From: Flavobacterium hungaricum
GTDB taxonomy: Bacteria > Bacteroidota > Bacteroidia > Flavobacteriales > Flavobacteriaceae
Direction of reading: 5' to 3'
DNA: 64,000 nucleotides
NCBI RefSeq assembly: GCF_015182285.1
Contig: NZ_PRDM01000002.1
Location: forward strand, 620,001-684,000
Part shown: positions 51,277 through 60,863 of the stretch, piece by piece
How positions within the stretch are numbered: the stretch's first letter is position 1
Layout of the letters: every line of letters begins with the position of its first letter
Position numbers and translations under genes: made by a program
Notes under the pieces: model-generated
The model's input: the letters and a program-made list of their open reading frames with translations, nothing else
What the model was told of the DNA's origin: nothing
Database searches by the model: none

Positions 51277-54147
51277 TTAGATGCTCATCAAGAAGCCGAT
51301 TAGGTTTTCTTTTTTGTTTAAGCCCAGTTTTTTTCGTAAACGGTAACGTGCCAATTCGACACCGCCTGTAGAGATGTTCATGATTTCGGCAATTTCTTTA
51401 GTTGACATGTTCATTAATAAGTAAGTGGACAAATCAAGTTCTCGTGGTGAAATTGTAGGATATTTTTCTTTTAAACGCTTTAGGAATTCAAAGTGAACAT
51501 TTTTAATGTGTTTTTCCAAATCCTTCCAGCTTTTATCTGTATTTACTTCTTTGACGATACTTTTGTTTAATTTGCTGACTTGGAATTTTGTAGAATCATC
51601 CAAAGCTTCAATATCAATTTCTTTTAGTTTGTGTATAATGCCGTTTAGAACTTTGTTTTTCTTTACAACCTGAAGCGAGTTATTGACCAATTCTTTGTCT
51701 TTTGCTAAGATTTTGATTTGAAGTTTATCATTTTTAAGCTTTTCGATTTCTTTTTCCAGATCGTATTGGTCTTGTCTGATTTTAGATTCTTTTTCAAGAT
51801 AAAGTCTTCTTTGTTCGATCGTTTCGTAGTATTTGTTTTTTCGGATTTTCATCTGAATTCGATTCGATATGATGTAAATGGTGATGACGATTAATACAAA
51901 ATAAAGCATAAATGCCAGAAAATGGCGGTACCAAGGCGGCGAAACGGTAAAGACAATCGTGTAAGGCTCCGATTGAATTCCGTAGCTGTTGCGTACTTTA
52001 ACGTTCATTTTGTATTCGCCTTCTCGCAAGTTCGTGTACTCTTTTATCGAAATGTTGGACCAATTACTCCATGTGTCGTCAAAAGGTTCTAATTGATATG
52101 AAAATTCGACATTTTCTAAATTTTCATAGGTTGGAGAAGAGAACGTAAAACGAACATGATTGGCGCTGTATGGAATTCTTATGTTTTCGATTTTGGTTTG
52201 ATTGTTTCCTAAAGTGATAGTGTCTCCCGGAAAAGAAAAGGTTCTGATAAAGGCTTTCGGCTTTGTTACAAAGTTTTTTAGGATTTCAGAATCGTAATGT
52301 GCAAGGCCGTCTGTTAAGCCGATAAATATGTTTTTGGAGTCTATGGTATTTACAGATAGATAATTGTTTACAAGATTTCCTGTTAAGTTTGAGAATGGGG
52401 CAACAATATTAGTGTATCGGTTGTTTTGTTTCATTAAAACACCTAGAGATTCGTTAAATGCGTACCACAGATTAGACTGCGAATCTTCCTGTAAGGCGTT
52501 AATTGTTGGAATATTTTTGAATAATGTACTTAAGGCTTTGTCTTCATAGAATAAATCTTGTTCTTCTGAGTATTTGTAAAAATGATTATGAGTTTGGAAA
52601 TATATTTTACCGTCTATTTTTTGCAGACTTCCAATGTTGGTGTAGGCATTTGTTAAGCGATCTATTTTTTTAATTGTAGAAAATCTTTTTAAGTCTTCAC
52701 TAAGAGTCATTTTATAGATCGATTCATCTTTTTTCAGCCACAGATACAAATTGTCAAGTTCAAAGCTGTTAGAAGATTTGTCAAAGCCGGCCACTTGATT
52801 TTTAAAAGTCAGGCCATTTGCTGTTTTTTCAAATATGGCAAACCCATCATAGTTGGAGCCGATAAAAAATCTCGGATGATTTGGAATTTCCTTAAAACCA
52901 AAATAACCTTTAGTTTCGATAATTTTGGTTACTTTTCCACCATTAATTACCAATGCACCTCTGTTATTGGCGCAGATCAATTCGTTGTCAATAACTTGAA
53001 CATTCCAAGATTGTGCAGTAGTTCCCTCAACAAGTTTAAAAACGTCTTCTTTAAAACTGCTGTTCCAAGCATGGTAAAATACCCCTTGATTGGTTGCAAC
53101 GTACAGATTTCCGCCATAAACAACCGATGCGTAAACCGTACTAATATCATAACTAAAGCCGAAGTAAGTAAAAGGAGAACTTTCGTTTACAAAAGCAATT
53201 CCGTTATCCAGACCCAGCCATAAATTGTTTTTATTGTCTATGAAAGAAGTCAGAACAGTATTGTTCTGTAGCCCTTTTTTGCGATTGATGTGCTGAATTA
53301 TTTTGCCGTTAAAATCACAGATAATGATTCCGTCTAGTACAGAATTCAATACAATAAATTTATTGTTTATTATAACGCCTCCTAAGGAGTTGTTTTTAAG
53401 TAAAAAGCTGTTTGCTTCGGTATTCCACGGCTTAACAGTATTGTTTTCGTAAATAAACAAGCCTTTTTCAAGAGTAATGATTAGAGTTCTGTCTGACGCT
53501 AAAGCGTACATTCCCCAGATTTCAGTATTGTTCAGTGAAGTGGTGTTTGGCAGTGCGTATAATTTTCCATTTTTATACTCAACAATGCCTTTTTCGATGT
53601 CCTGCAAATACAGTTTTTGATTGACTACAAAAGAAAACTGAAATCTTTTGGGTGCTTTTATAATAGATAGTTTGCCATTTTTATAAATGTACGTCCTAGC
53701 AAAAGATTGAAAAATTATCTCATTCTTAAGAGCGTGTATTTTCCATATAAAATCTATGATTTTGATTTTGTTCTTATCTACAAGTTTAGCTAATGATGTA
53801 TAGGTTAATTTTCCTTTAGGATCCGGTTGAAAATAGCCGAATTCATTATAACCCCCTACATAAATTTTTCCTGAATCATCCGTTTTTAAACATCGTACAG
53901 AGGTTCTGTTGGGCAATGCGTATTTGCGCCAAGTAGAACCATCAAACTGTAGCAGACCATTGTTGTTTGCAAAATAGAGATTTCCGTTTCTGTCTTGTCC
54001 AATGTTCCAGTTTTGAGTACCGCCTTTATAATCATTTCGTCTGTAATTTCTGATATCAGGAAGTCCAATGTCTTTAACTTGTCCAAAAAATGTAATTGTG
54101 AATAATGTAAAAAAAGTAATATAAAAATATGATTTTATCAATTTCAT
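51277..54147 (-). CDS. membrane-spanning ligand sensor with LuxR-type HTH (PUL regulator)
   Basis: The 956-residue protein has an N-terminal signal/anchor (FYITFFTLFTITFFG) and a long periplasmic region of two-component-regulator propeller repeats (about 40-630, for example LLQFDGSTWRKY and NLWLGLDNGIAFV). A Y_Y_Y-type domain follows (FSYQLEPFDDTWSNWS). One TM helix (about 740-762) leads to a coiled coil, and a LuxR-type HTH ends the protein (about 895-956, PRELDLSTYLLMNMSTKEI). It has no histidine-kinase or receiver domain, so ligand binding must act on the HTH directly across the membrane. It is divergent from susC and probably controls the locus. Confidence 0.9.
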   Translation of the reverse strand: MKLIKSYFYITFFTLFTITFFGQVKDIGLPDIRNYRRNDYKGGTQNWNIGQDRNGNLYFANNNGLLQFDGSTWRKYALPNRTSVRCLKTDDSGKIYVGGYNEFGYFQPDPKGKLTYTSLAKLVDKNKIKIIDFIWKIHALKNEIIFQSFARTYIYKNGKLSIIKAPKRFQFSFVVNQKLYLQDIEKGIVEYKNGKLYALPNTTSLNNTEIWGMYALASDRTLIITLEKGLFIYENNTVKPWNTEANSFLLKNNSLGGVIINNKFIVLNSVLDGIIICDFNGKIIQHINRKKGLQNNTVLTSFIDNKNNLWLGLDNGIAFVNESSPFTYFGFSYDISTVYASVVYGGNLYVATNQGVFYHAWNSSFKEDVFKLVEGTTAQSWNVQVIDNELICANNRGALVINGGKVTKIIETKGYFGFKEIPNHPRFFIGSNYDGFAIFEKTANGLTFKNQVAGFDKSSNSFELDNLYLWLKKDESIYKMTLSEDLKRFSTIKKIDRLTNAYTNIGSLQKIDGKIYFQTHNHFYKYSEEQDLFYEDKALSTLFKNIPTINALQEDSQSNLWYAFNESLGVLMKQNNRYTNIVAPFSNLTGNLVNNYLSVNTIDSKNIFIGLTDGLAHYDSEILKNFVTKPKAFIRTFSFPGDTITLGNNQTKIENIRIPYSANHVRFTFSSPTYENLENVEFSYQLEPFDDTWSNWSNISIKEYTNLREGEYKMNVKVRNSYGIQSEPYTIVFTVSPPWYRHFLAFMLYFVLIVITIYIISNRIQMKIRKNKYYETIEQRRLYLEKESKIRQDQYDLEKEIEKLKNDKLQIKILAKDKELVNNSLQVVKKNKVLNGIIHKLKEIDIEALDDSTKFQVSKLNKSIVKEVNTDKSWKDLEKHIKNVHFEFLKRLKEKYPTISPRELDLSTYLLMNMSTKEIAEIMNISTGGVELARYRLRKKLGLNKKENLIGFLMSI

Positions 54148-54361
54148 AAAATTAATACGTTGGTTTTTTTTTTGAGATCTAATTTGTTTGTTTATAGTGG
54201 TTTAAGGTCTTAATTTGAATACTATCACGTTGTAGTTTGTCCTTTTTTTTATAAAAATAAGCATAATAATAGAAGTGTAGTGTTTATTTTTACAATTAAC
54301 ATTTCACTAACATCGTTAATTTTTATTATAAATTATTAAAAATCAAATATTTGTAAATATT

Positions 54362-54410
54362 TTGATGTGTTTTTGTAATGTAGTAAAATTTAACTTGATG
54401 TGTTTTTGTA
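54362..54410 (+). promoter_or_regulatory. candidate activator sites: two exact 16-nt direct repeats
   Basis: TTGATGTGTTTTTGTA occurs at 54362-54377 and again at 54395-54410, 33 nt apart (about three helical turns). The second copy ends 12 nt before the -33 element of the proposed susC promoter. The rest of the 345-nt regulator-susC gap is AT-rich without other recognisable features. Confidence 0.6.
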
Positions 54411-54421
54411 GGGAAATTTAA

Positions 54422-54453
54422 TTGCTGATAGTAAAATATTAACATTATTATTG
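54422..54453 (+). promoter_or_regulatory. proposed susC promoter
   Basis: TTG at 54422-54424 and TATTATTG at 54446-54453 are 21 nt apart. The -7 element deviates from TAnnTTTG at one position, which suits a promoter needing an activator. The leader would be about 33 nt. Confidence 0.5.
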
Positions 54454-54492
54454 CATCAAATTACTAATTAATTAACCAAAATTTTTAGAAAA

Positions 54493-57400
54493 ATGAAATT
54501 AACAAAATTACTTGTTTTTTGTATTTCATCTTTGTTATTCTCGGTTATAGCGGTGGCTCAGGATGTCACAGTAAACGGAGTGATAAATGATGAAAGTGGG
54601 ATGCCTGTTCCAGGCGCAACAGTTTTAGTAAAAGGTACTAATAAATCGACAGCGTCTGATTTTGATGGTAAGTTTCAAATTGCTGTACCTTCAAACGCAA
54701 CTTTAACAGTTACTTTTATCGGTTATACTACAGTAAACGAAGCTGTAAATGGGAGAACAAAAATTTCAATTCAGTTAAAACCTGAATCACAAGCTTTGAA
54801 TGAAGTTGTGGTAGTAGGATATGGTACTCAAAAAAAATCTGTGGTTACGGGAGCAATCTCTAGTGTAAAAGCGGCAGATCTTGAAAAAGTACCAAACGGA
54901 CGTGTTGAGCAGACTTTGCAAGGTAGAGTAGCAGGGGTTTCTGTTGCCGCTACTTCTGGACAGCCAGGTTCAGCTTCAAAAGTTCGTATTAGAGGTATAA
55001 CTACTTTTAGAGAAGGTGGTAACGATCCGCTATGGGTTGTTGACGGTATTGCTGTAGATGCTGGTGCGATCGGTTTTATTAATCAAAGTGATATTGAGTC
55101 TGTAGAGGTTCTTAAAGATGCTGCTTCTGCGGCTATCTACGGTACTCGTGCCGCTACTGGGGTTATTTTGGTTACGACTAAAAAAGGTAAATCTGGAAAA
55201 ATTTCTGTAAACTATACTGGTTTTGCAGGTATCTCTGGACCAGCTAAAAGATTAAACTTGTTGAATTCTCAGGAGTATGCAACAGCAATGAATGAGAAAT
55301 CTGTGAATGACGGCGGAGCAATAAAATATACTCCTACACAAATCAGCGCAATGGGTAAAGGTACAGACTGGCAGGATGCAATCTTCAATGATTCGGCTTT
55401 CAGATATACACACGAATTGAGCTTTAGCGGCGGGGGAGAAAAATCTACTTTTTATGCTTCTTTTGGTGTACAAGATCAGGAGGGTATTGTTACAACGGAT
55501 ATTTCAAATTACACAAAGAAAAATTTCCGTTTAAACTCTACTCATAAAATCTCTAATTATTTTACGTTTGGACAGACTTTTGGTTACACACACCAAAAAT
55601 CTAAAAGTTTAGGAAATACAAACAGTGAATTTGGAGGACCTTTAAGTTCTGCAATCAACTTAGATCCGCTTACTCCATTAGTGGTAACAGATCCAGCAGA
55701 AGCGAGCACAGGTTTTTATACAAACCCAAATGTGGTTAGAGATGCTAGCGGAAGACCTTACGGAATTTCTTCATTAGTGCAGCAAGAAATGACAAATCCT
55801 CTGGCGTATACCCAAACAAGATTAGGAGCATACAACTGGTCTGATGATTTTGTTGGTAATGCTTATTTAGAGGCTAATATTACAAGCCATTTAAAATTTA
55901 GAACTACACTTGGAGGTAAGTTAGCATATTGGGGAAGTGAAGCTTTTACACCTGTTTTCTTCTTAAATCCAAACATGAAAGCGGACAAAAATAACTTCAA
56001 CCAAAACAATGAAAAATCATTTGCTTGGACTCTTGAAAATATTTTGACTTACAGTAACAAATTTGGAAATCATAGTGTAAATGTTTTAGCAGGACAAGGT
56101 GCTTATGTTGAAAATATTGGTACAGTTGTTAATACTACAATGTTCGGACTTCCGATAACAAGTTACAAAGATGCTTCTTGGAACTTTAACATTCCTCAAA
56201 CGGACAGATCAACTAATACAGAGGATAAAACGCAGCACAAATTGGCTTCTTTGTTCTTACGTGGAAACTATGATTACATGGAGAAATATCTTTTCACTGG
56301 AATTATTCGTCGTGATGGATCAACACGTTTTGGTGAAAATAAAAAATGGGGAGTTTTCCCGTCATTCTCTTTAGGATGGGTAATTTCAAAAGAAGGTTTC
56401 TGGAAAGAAAACACTGCAGTTAACAGTTTGAAACTGCGCGGAGGTTATGGAGTTGTAGGGAATGACAATATCGATGACTTTAAATACAGAGGTTTAGTTG
56501 TTGGAGGATACAATTATTCAGTTGGAAATAATGGAGATATTACAACTGGTTATGGTAACTCAACTTTACCAAACGCAGATTTAGGATGGGAAGAAACATC
56601 ACAAACAACCGTTGGTCTTGATGCTAGACTTTTCAATGATTTTACTCTTGCTCTTGACTACTACAAGAAAAGAACTACTGGAATTTTAAGAAATGTTGTT
56701 ATTCCTGGATATGTTGGAGTTGTTGATGCACCTTCTGCAAATATCGCTGATATGGACAACAGTGGTTTTGAGATTGAAGTAGGCTACAAAAAAAGACTTG
56801 GAGATTTTAATTTAGGGGTTAATGCTAATATGGCTTACTTGAAAAATGAAATCACTTATGTAGGTTCGTCTACTAATTACATTGTTGGAGATGCTACTTT
56901 CCAATCTATGGGACCTGTTACAAGAACTCAGGTAGGGCATTCTTTCAATGAGTTTTATGGTTTCAAAACTGCTGGAATTTTCCAAAATGCAGCCGAAGTT
57001 GCAGCTTACAAAAATGCGGCAGGAAACTTAATCCAGCCAAATGCAAGACCTGGAGATTTCCGTTGGGTAGACGCAAATGGTGATGGCGCTATTTCAGATG
57101 ACGATAAACAATTTTTAGGAACTAATATCCCTAAATACACTTTTGGTCTTACGATCAACTTAGATTACAAAAACTTTGATTTTATGGCATTTGCTCAAGG
57201 AGCTGCAGGAAGTAAAATTTTCCAAGGTTTAAGAAGACTTGATGTATTAAATGCAAATTACCAAACAAGTGCTTTAGATCGCTGGCATGGAGAAGGAACA
57301 TCAAATGATTATCCTAGATTGACAAACAATGACCCGAACAAGAACTACACAAATATGTCTGATTTTTATCTTGAAAGCGGTAACTACGCACGTTTAAAAA

Positions 57401-57609
57401 TTGTTCAAATTGGTTATACACTGCCGGCAAGCTTATCATCAAAAATTGGTTCAGATAAAATTCGTTTTTACTTGACAGGAGAAAACTTAATCACTTTTAC
57501 CAAATACACAGGATACGATCCTGAAATTGGAGGTCAGGTTTTTGGTGTAGACAAAGGAGTTTATCCGCAAGCTAGATCTTTCTTGTTAGGAGCTAACATT
57601 CAATTTTAA
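54493..57609 (+). CDS. SusC/RagA-family TonB-dependent outer-membrane transporter
   Basis: The 1038-residue protein imports oligosaccharides across the outer membrane with its SusD partner. It has a signal peptide ending VIAVAQ and a CarboxypepD_reg-like domain (GMPVPGATVLVKGTNKS, residues about 28-95). The SusC signature LNEVVVVGYGTQKKS follows, then a plug domain (RVEQTLQGRVAGVSV, LWVVDGIAVD, VEVLKDAASAAIYGTRA) and a long beta-barrel ending with an aromatic residue (LLGANIQF). There is no STN domain, so it is not an anti-sigma signalling type. It is the first gene of the locus, 14 nt before the susD gene. Confidence 0.95.
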   Translation: MKLTKLLVFCISSLLFSVIAVAQDVTVNGVINDESGMPVPGATVLVKGTNKSTASDFDGKFQIAVPSNATLTVTFIGYTTVNEAVNGRTKISIQLKPESQALNEVVVVGYGTQKKSVVTGAISSVKAADLEKVPNGRVEQTLQGRVAGVSVAATSGQPGSASKVRIRGITTFREGGNDPLWVVDGIAVDAGAIGFINQSDIESVEVLKDAASAAIYGTRAATGVILVTTKKGKSGKISVNYTGFAGISGPAKRLNLLNSQEYATAMNEKSVNDGGAIKYTPTQISAMGKGTDWQDAIFNDSAFRYTHELSFSGGGEKSTFYASFGVQDQEGIVTTDISNYTKKNFRLNSTHKISNYFTFGQTFGYTHQKSKSLGNTNSEFGGPLSSAINLDPLTPLVVTDPAEASTGFYTNPNVVRDASGRPYGISSLVQQEMTNPLAYTQTRLGAYNWSDDFVGNAYLEANITSHLKFRTTLGGKLAYWGSEAFTPVFFLNPNMKADKNNFNQNNEKSFAWTLENILTYSNKFGNHSVNVLAGQGAYVENIGTVVNTTMFGLPITSYKDASWNFNIPQTDRSTNTEDKTQHKLASLFLRGNYDYMEKYLFTGIIRRDGSTRFGENKKWGVFPSFSLGWVISKEGFWKENTAVNSLKLRGGYGVVGNDNIDDFKYRGLVVGGYNYSVGNNGDITTGYGNSTLPNADLGWEETSQTTVGLDARLFNDFTLALDYYKKRTTGILRNVVIPGYVGVVDAPSANIADMDNSGFEIEVGYKKRLGDFNLGVNANMAYLKNEITYVGSSTNYIVGDATFQSMGPVTRTQVGHSFNEFYGFKTAGIFQNAAEVAAYKNAAGNLIQPNARPGDFRWVDANGDGAISDDDKQFLGTNIPKYTFGLTINLDYKNFDFMAFAQGAAGSKIFQGLRRLDVLNANYQTSALDRWHGEGTSNDYPRLTNNDPNKNYTNMSDFYLESGNYARLKIVQIGYTLPASLSSKIGSDKIRFYLTGENLITFTKYTGYDPEIGGQVFGVDKGVYPQARSFLLGANIQF

Positions 57610-57623
57610 TAAATTAAAGAATT

Positions 57624-59132
57624 ATGAAAACTACAAAATTTAAATATATATACGCAGCTGTGGCAGTGGCTATGATGGGATCTTGTTCTGAAGATTTCGT
57701 TACCATTAATCCAGAAGGAAAATTTGACTCGAGTACCTACTTTTCTAATGAGCAGCAGTGTTATGCAGCTTTAATTGGTACTTACGATCCGTTAAGAAAA
57801 AACACTGGAGGTTTTGAAAATTTAGTAGCAATGCTAAACGCAGGTTCTGATGATTTTTATGCTGGAGGCGGTAGTTCTACAGACGGAAATGGAATTCAAA
57901 ATTTCTCAACGCACTCGCTTACCTCAATTAGTATTCCAGGAAGTTTCTGGAACGATCACTATCAAGGTGTTGGAAGAGCAAACTTGCTGATCTCAAAAAT
58001 TCCTGCAGCGGCAATGAGTGATGCTGTAAAAGTTAGATTTACAGCTGAGGCTAAAACACTTCGTGCATTTTACTACTTCAACTTAGTAAGATTGTTCAAA
58101 AATATTCCTTTGGTATTAGATCCTTTAACAACTCAGACTATTTATACTCCTGAGCAGGTTACACCAGATGTGATTTATGCACAAATCGAAAAAGATTTAT
58201 TAGAAGCTATTCCAGCGCTTCCAAACACTGTTGACGCAGCAACTGAATCAGGAAGATTTAATAAAGGCGCTGCACAGGCATTACTTGGAAAAGTGTATTT
58301 GTTTGAAGGAAAAAATTCTCAGGCAGCAGCAGTTTTAGCTGAAGTAAATGGTACGCCGGGAGCAACTAACCAATACGGAAATAAATTGCTTACAAAATTT
58401 AGTGATCTATGGGTGACTTCTAACAAATTTAATGCAGAGTCTCTTATCGAAGTATCTCACAGTAGTGCTGGTAATACAGATTGGAGTTTCTGGGGACAAG
58501 GTAAAGATGAAGGAAACTCGCTAAACCAAATGGTTGGGCCAAGAGGATATTCTAGACCAACAGGTTCTGATGCGGCAGACCTTCCTTCAGGATGGGCTTT
58601 CAATCCGGTGACGCAAGGTTTATATGATGTCATGAAGAATGACCCAAGATTTGAAGCTACTATTTATGATTTAAAAGCTTTAAAAGCAGCTGGAAAAGCA
58701 GACTATATTCCAGCTTATCAGGATACAGGTTATTTCTTGAATAAATACCTTCCAAGACAGTCAGATGTACGTACAGGCGGTGGTAACCAAGAGTTGAACT
58801 ACAAACAAAACTCTTACATTATCAGACTGGCAGATACATATTTAATGGAAGCAGAAGCTTTAGGATCTGGTGCAAGAGCGCAAGCTTTACTAGATGCTGT
58901 TAGAGCTAGAGTTGGATTGACTCCTGTTCCTGTAACATTAGCGGCTATTAAGCTTGAAAGAAGAATGGAATTAGCTGGTGAAGGACACAGATTCTTTGAT
59001 TTAGTAAGATGGGGAGATGCTGCAACAGCATTGGCAGACAGAGGCTTTAATGCAGGTACAGATGAAATTTTCCCAATTCCTTACACAGAGTTGAATGGTA
59101 CTAAATTGAAACAAAATCCTAATTATCAATAA
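57624..59132 (+). CDS. SusD/RagB-family glycan-binding lipoprotein
   Basis: The 502-residue lipoprotein (lipid Cys C21 after AMMGS) is the surface lid of the SusC transporter and binds the glycan. The N-terminal STYFSNEQQCYAALIGTYD and the helical core with FTAEAKTLRAFYYFNLVRLFKNIPLVL are typical of the family. The C-terminus has ADTYLMEAEAL, LERRMELAGEGHRFFDLVRWG and the usual ending FPIPYTELN...QNPNY. It follows susC by 14 nt in the standard PUL order. Confidence 0.95.
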   Translation: MKTTKFKYIYAAVAVAMMGSCSEDFVTINPEGKFDSSTYFSNEQQCYAALIGTYDPLRKNTGGFENLVAMLNAGSDDFYAGGGSSTDGNGIQNFSTHSLTSISIPGSFWNDHYQGVGRANLLISKIPAAAMSDAVKVRFTAEAKTLRAFYYFNLVRLFKNIPLVLDPLTTQTIYTPEQVTPDVIYAQIEKDLLEAIPALPNTVDAATESGRFNKGAAQALLGKVYLFEGKNSQAAAVLAEVNGTPGATNQYGNKLLTKFSDLWVTSNKFNAESLIEVSHSSAGNTDWSFWGQGKDEGNSLNQMVGPRGYSRPTGSDAADLPSGWAFNPVTQGLYDVMKNDPRFEATIYDLKALKAAGKADYIPAYQDTGYFLNKYLPRQSDVRTGGGNQELNYKQNSYIIRLADTYLMEAEALGSGARAQALLDAVRARVGLTPVPVTLAAIKLERRMELAGEGHRFFDLVRWGDAATALADRGFNAGTDEIFPIPYTELNGTKLKQNPNYQ

Positions 59133-59204
59133 GAAAAATTAACTAATCTGAGCGATTAAGTTAATAAGAAAATAAAGAGTTAAGTTAAGTTTAAGTTTGG
59201 TTGT

Positions 59205-59242
59205 AAATAGCCCATAATCATTATGAGTATGGGCTATTTTTT
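59205..59242 (+). terminator. terminator/attenuator after susD
   Basis: AAATAGCCCATA and TATGGGCTATTT form a strong stem followed by TTTT. The GH30 genes downstream therefore either depend on read-through or have their own promoter, which is not obvious. Confidence 0.85.
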
Positions 59243-59318
59243 AAATCATCGAACGCGACATTTTTGATTATTGTCTGAGTAAAAGCTTCAATTTTAAATT
59301 TATAATAATGGGGAACGA

Positions 59319-60770
59319 ATGAAAAAAAACAGTTTAAAAGTTCTTTGTCTTTTGTTTGCTGCAACAGCATTTGCACAACAGCCAAAAGCAAAAGAGTTTA
59401 GAACCAATGGTAAAAAAATTACAGTTTATACAACTGCAGAAAACTCCAAGTTACGATTAACAACAACAGATCATTTAACGTTTTCTGAATCAAAACAGCC
59501 TTTAGAAACCGAAACTTCTGTTTTTGTACAGCCCTCAAAAAAGTTTCAGACTTTTATGGGAATTGGAGGTGCGATAACAGATGCAAGTGCCGAAATATTT
59601 GCTAAACTGTCAAAAGAAAAACAAACAGAATTTTTAAATGCTTACTACGATCAACAAAAAGGTATTGGCTATTCTTTGCTAAGAACAACGATTCAGAGTT
59701 CTGATTTTAGCAGTGGAAGCTATTCTTATATCGAAGAAGGAGATAAAGATTTAAAAACATTTTCTATTGATCATGACAGGCAGTATCGTATTCCGCTGCT
59801 AAAAAGAGCTATCCAGACTGCAGGAGGAAAACTGACTACTTATGTAGCGCCTTGGTCACCGAATGCTTTTATGAAAAGCAATAAAAATGTCCTGAAAGGA
59901 GGTACTTTACTTCCTGAATATTATCAGACATGGGCCAACTTTTACGTAAAATTTATTAAAGCTTACGAAAAAGAAGGAATCCCGATTTGGGGAACTTCAA
60001 CCCAAAACGAGCCAATGGCAGTGCAGACTTGGGAATCTTGTATTTATACTGCCGAAGCAGAAAGAGATTTTATTAAAAACTTTCTTGGACCAACGCTGAA
60101 AAAAGAAAACTTAGGGGACAAAAAAATCATTGTCTGGGATCATAATCGTGATTTGATGAATTACAGAGCCAATGTGATTTATTCTGATCCTGAAGCGTCA
60201 AAATATGTCTGGGGAATGGGATTTCATTGGTACGAAAACTGGTCTGGAGGAGCATCAATGTTTGACAATGTAGGCAAAGTAAACGAAGCGTATCCAAACA
60301 AAAAATTATTGTTTACAGAAGGCTGCGTAGAGAAATTTGATGCTGCAAAGTACCAATATTGGCCAAATGGCGAACGTTACGGAATCTCTATGATTAATGA
60401 TTTTAATAACGGAACAGTGGGCTGGACGGATTGGAATATTCTTCTGGATCAAAACGGAGGTCCAAATCATGTTGGTAATTTCTGCTTTGCACCAATTCAT
60501 GCCGATACCACGACAGGAGAATTAATCTATACACCTTCTTATTATTACATAGGACATTTTTCAAAATTCATTCGCTTAAATGCAGTCAGAGTTAGTACAG
60601 CAGTAAGCAGAAGCGCTTTGTTAAGTACTTCTTTCTTAAATACAGACGGTACTATGGCTACTGTTGTGATGAATCAATCGGGAAATGAACTGACTTATAA
60701 CTTGATAATAGGCGCTGCAAAAACGGTAGTTAAAATTCCAGCGCACGCGATACAAACTCTTGTGTACTAA
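59319..60770 (+). CDS. GH30 glycosidase, first copy (divergent active-site neighbours)
   Basis: The 483-residue protein has a signal peptide (LFAATAFAQ) and a GH30 (beta/alpha)8 barrel with a beta-side domain. The retaining catalytic pair is E231 (acid/base, TQNEP) and E334 (nucleophile, LFTEGC). It resembles the glucosylceramidase-type GH30 (DPEASKYVWGMGFHWYENW), acting on beta-linked glucosides. Two segments differ from the next copy: PWSPNAFMKSN against PWSPPAFMKDN, and WGTSTQNEP against WGLTIQNEP, so specificity may differ. It is a secreted, probably periplasmic enzyme, first of three GH30 genes. Confidence 0.9.
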   Translation: MKKNSLKVLCLLFAATAFAQQPKAKEFRTNGKKITVYTTAENSKLRLTTTDHLTFSESKQPLETETSVFVQPSKKFQTFMGIGGAITDASAEIFAKLSKEKQTEFLNAYYDQQKGIGYSLLRTTIQSSDFSSGSYSYIEEGDKDLKTFSIDHDRQYRIPLLKRAIQTAGGKLTTYVAPWSPNAFMKSNKNVLKGGTLLPEYYQTWANFYVKFIKAYEKEGIPIWGTSTQNEPMAVQTWESCIYTAEAERDFIKNFLGPTLKKENLGDKKIIVWDHNRDLMNYRANVIYSDPEASKYVWGMGFHWYENWSGGASMFDNVGKVNEAYPNKKLLFTEGCVEKFDAAKYQYWPNGERYGISMINDFNNGTVGWTDWNILLDQNGGPNHVGNFCFAPIHADTTTGELIYTPSYYYIGHFSKFIRLNAVRVSTAVSRSALLSTSFLNTDGTMATVVMNQSGNELTYNLIIGAAKTVVKIPAHAIQTLVY

Positions 60771-60785
60771 TTATTTTGTAGGTAG

Positions 60786-60834
60786 AGTAAAGACGAAGAC
60801 TAATTTGAGCATTCATTTTAGTTTTCGCTTTACT
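60786..60834 (+). terminator. imperfect hairpin between GH30 genes
   Basis: AGTAAAG-CGAA-ACTAA pairs with TTAGT-TTCG-TTTACT with two mismatches/bulges. T-rich sequence follows about 15 nt later. It may attenuate transcription or mark an mRNA processing point. Confidence 0.5.
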
Positions 60835-60863
60835 TTAAATTTTAAACGATTTTTTTAAGTAAT

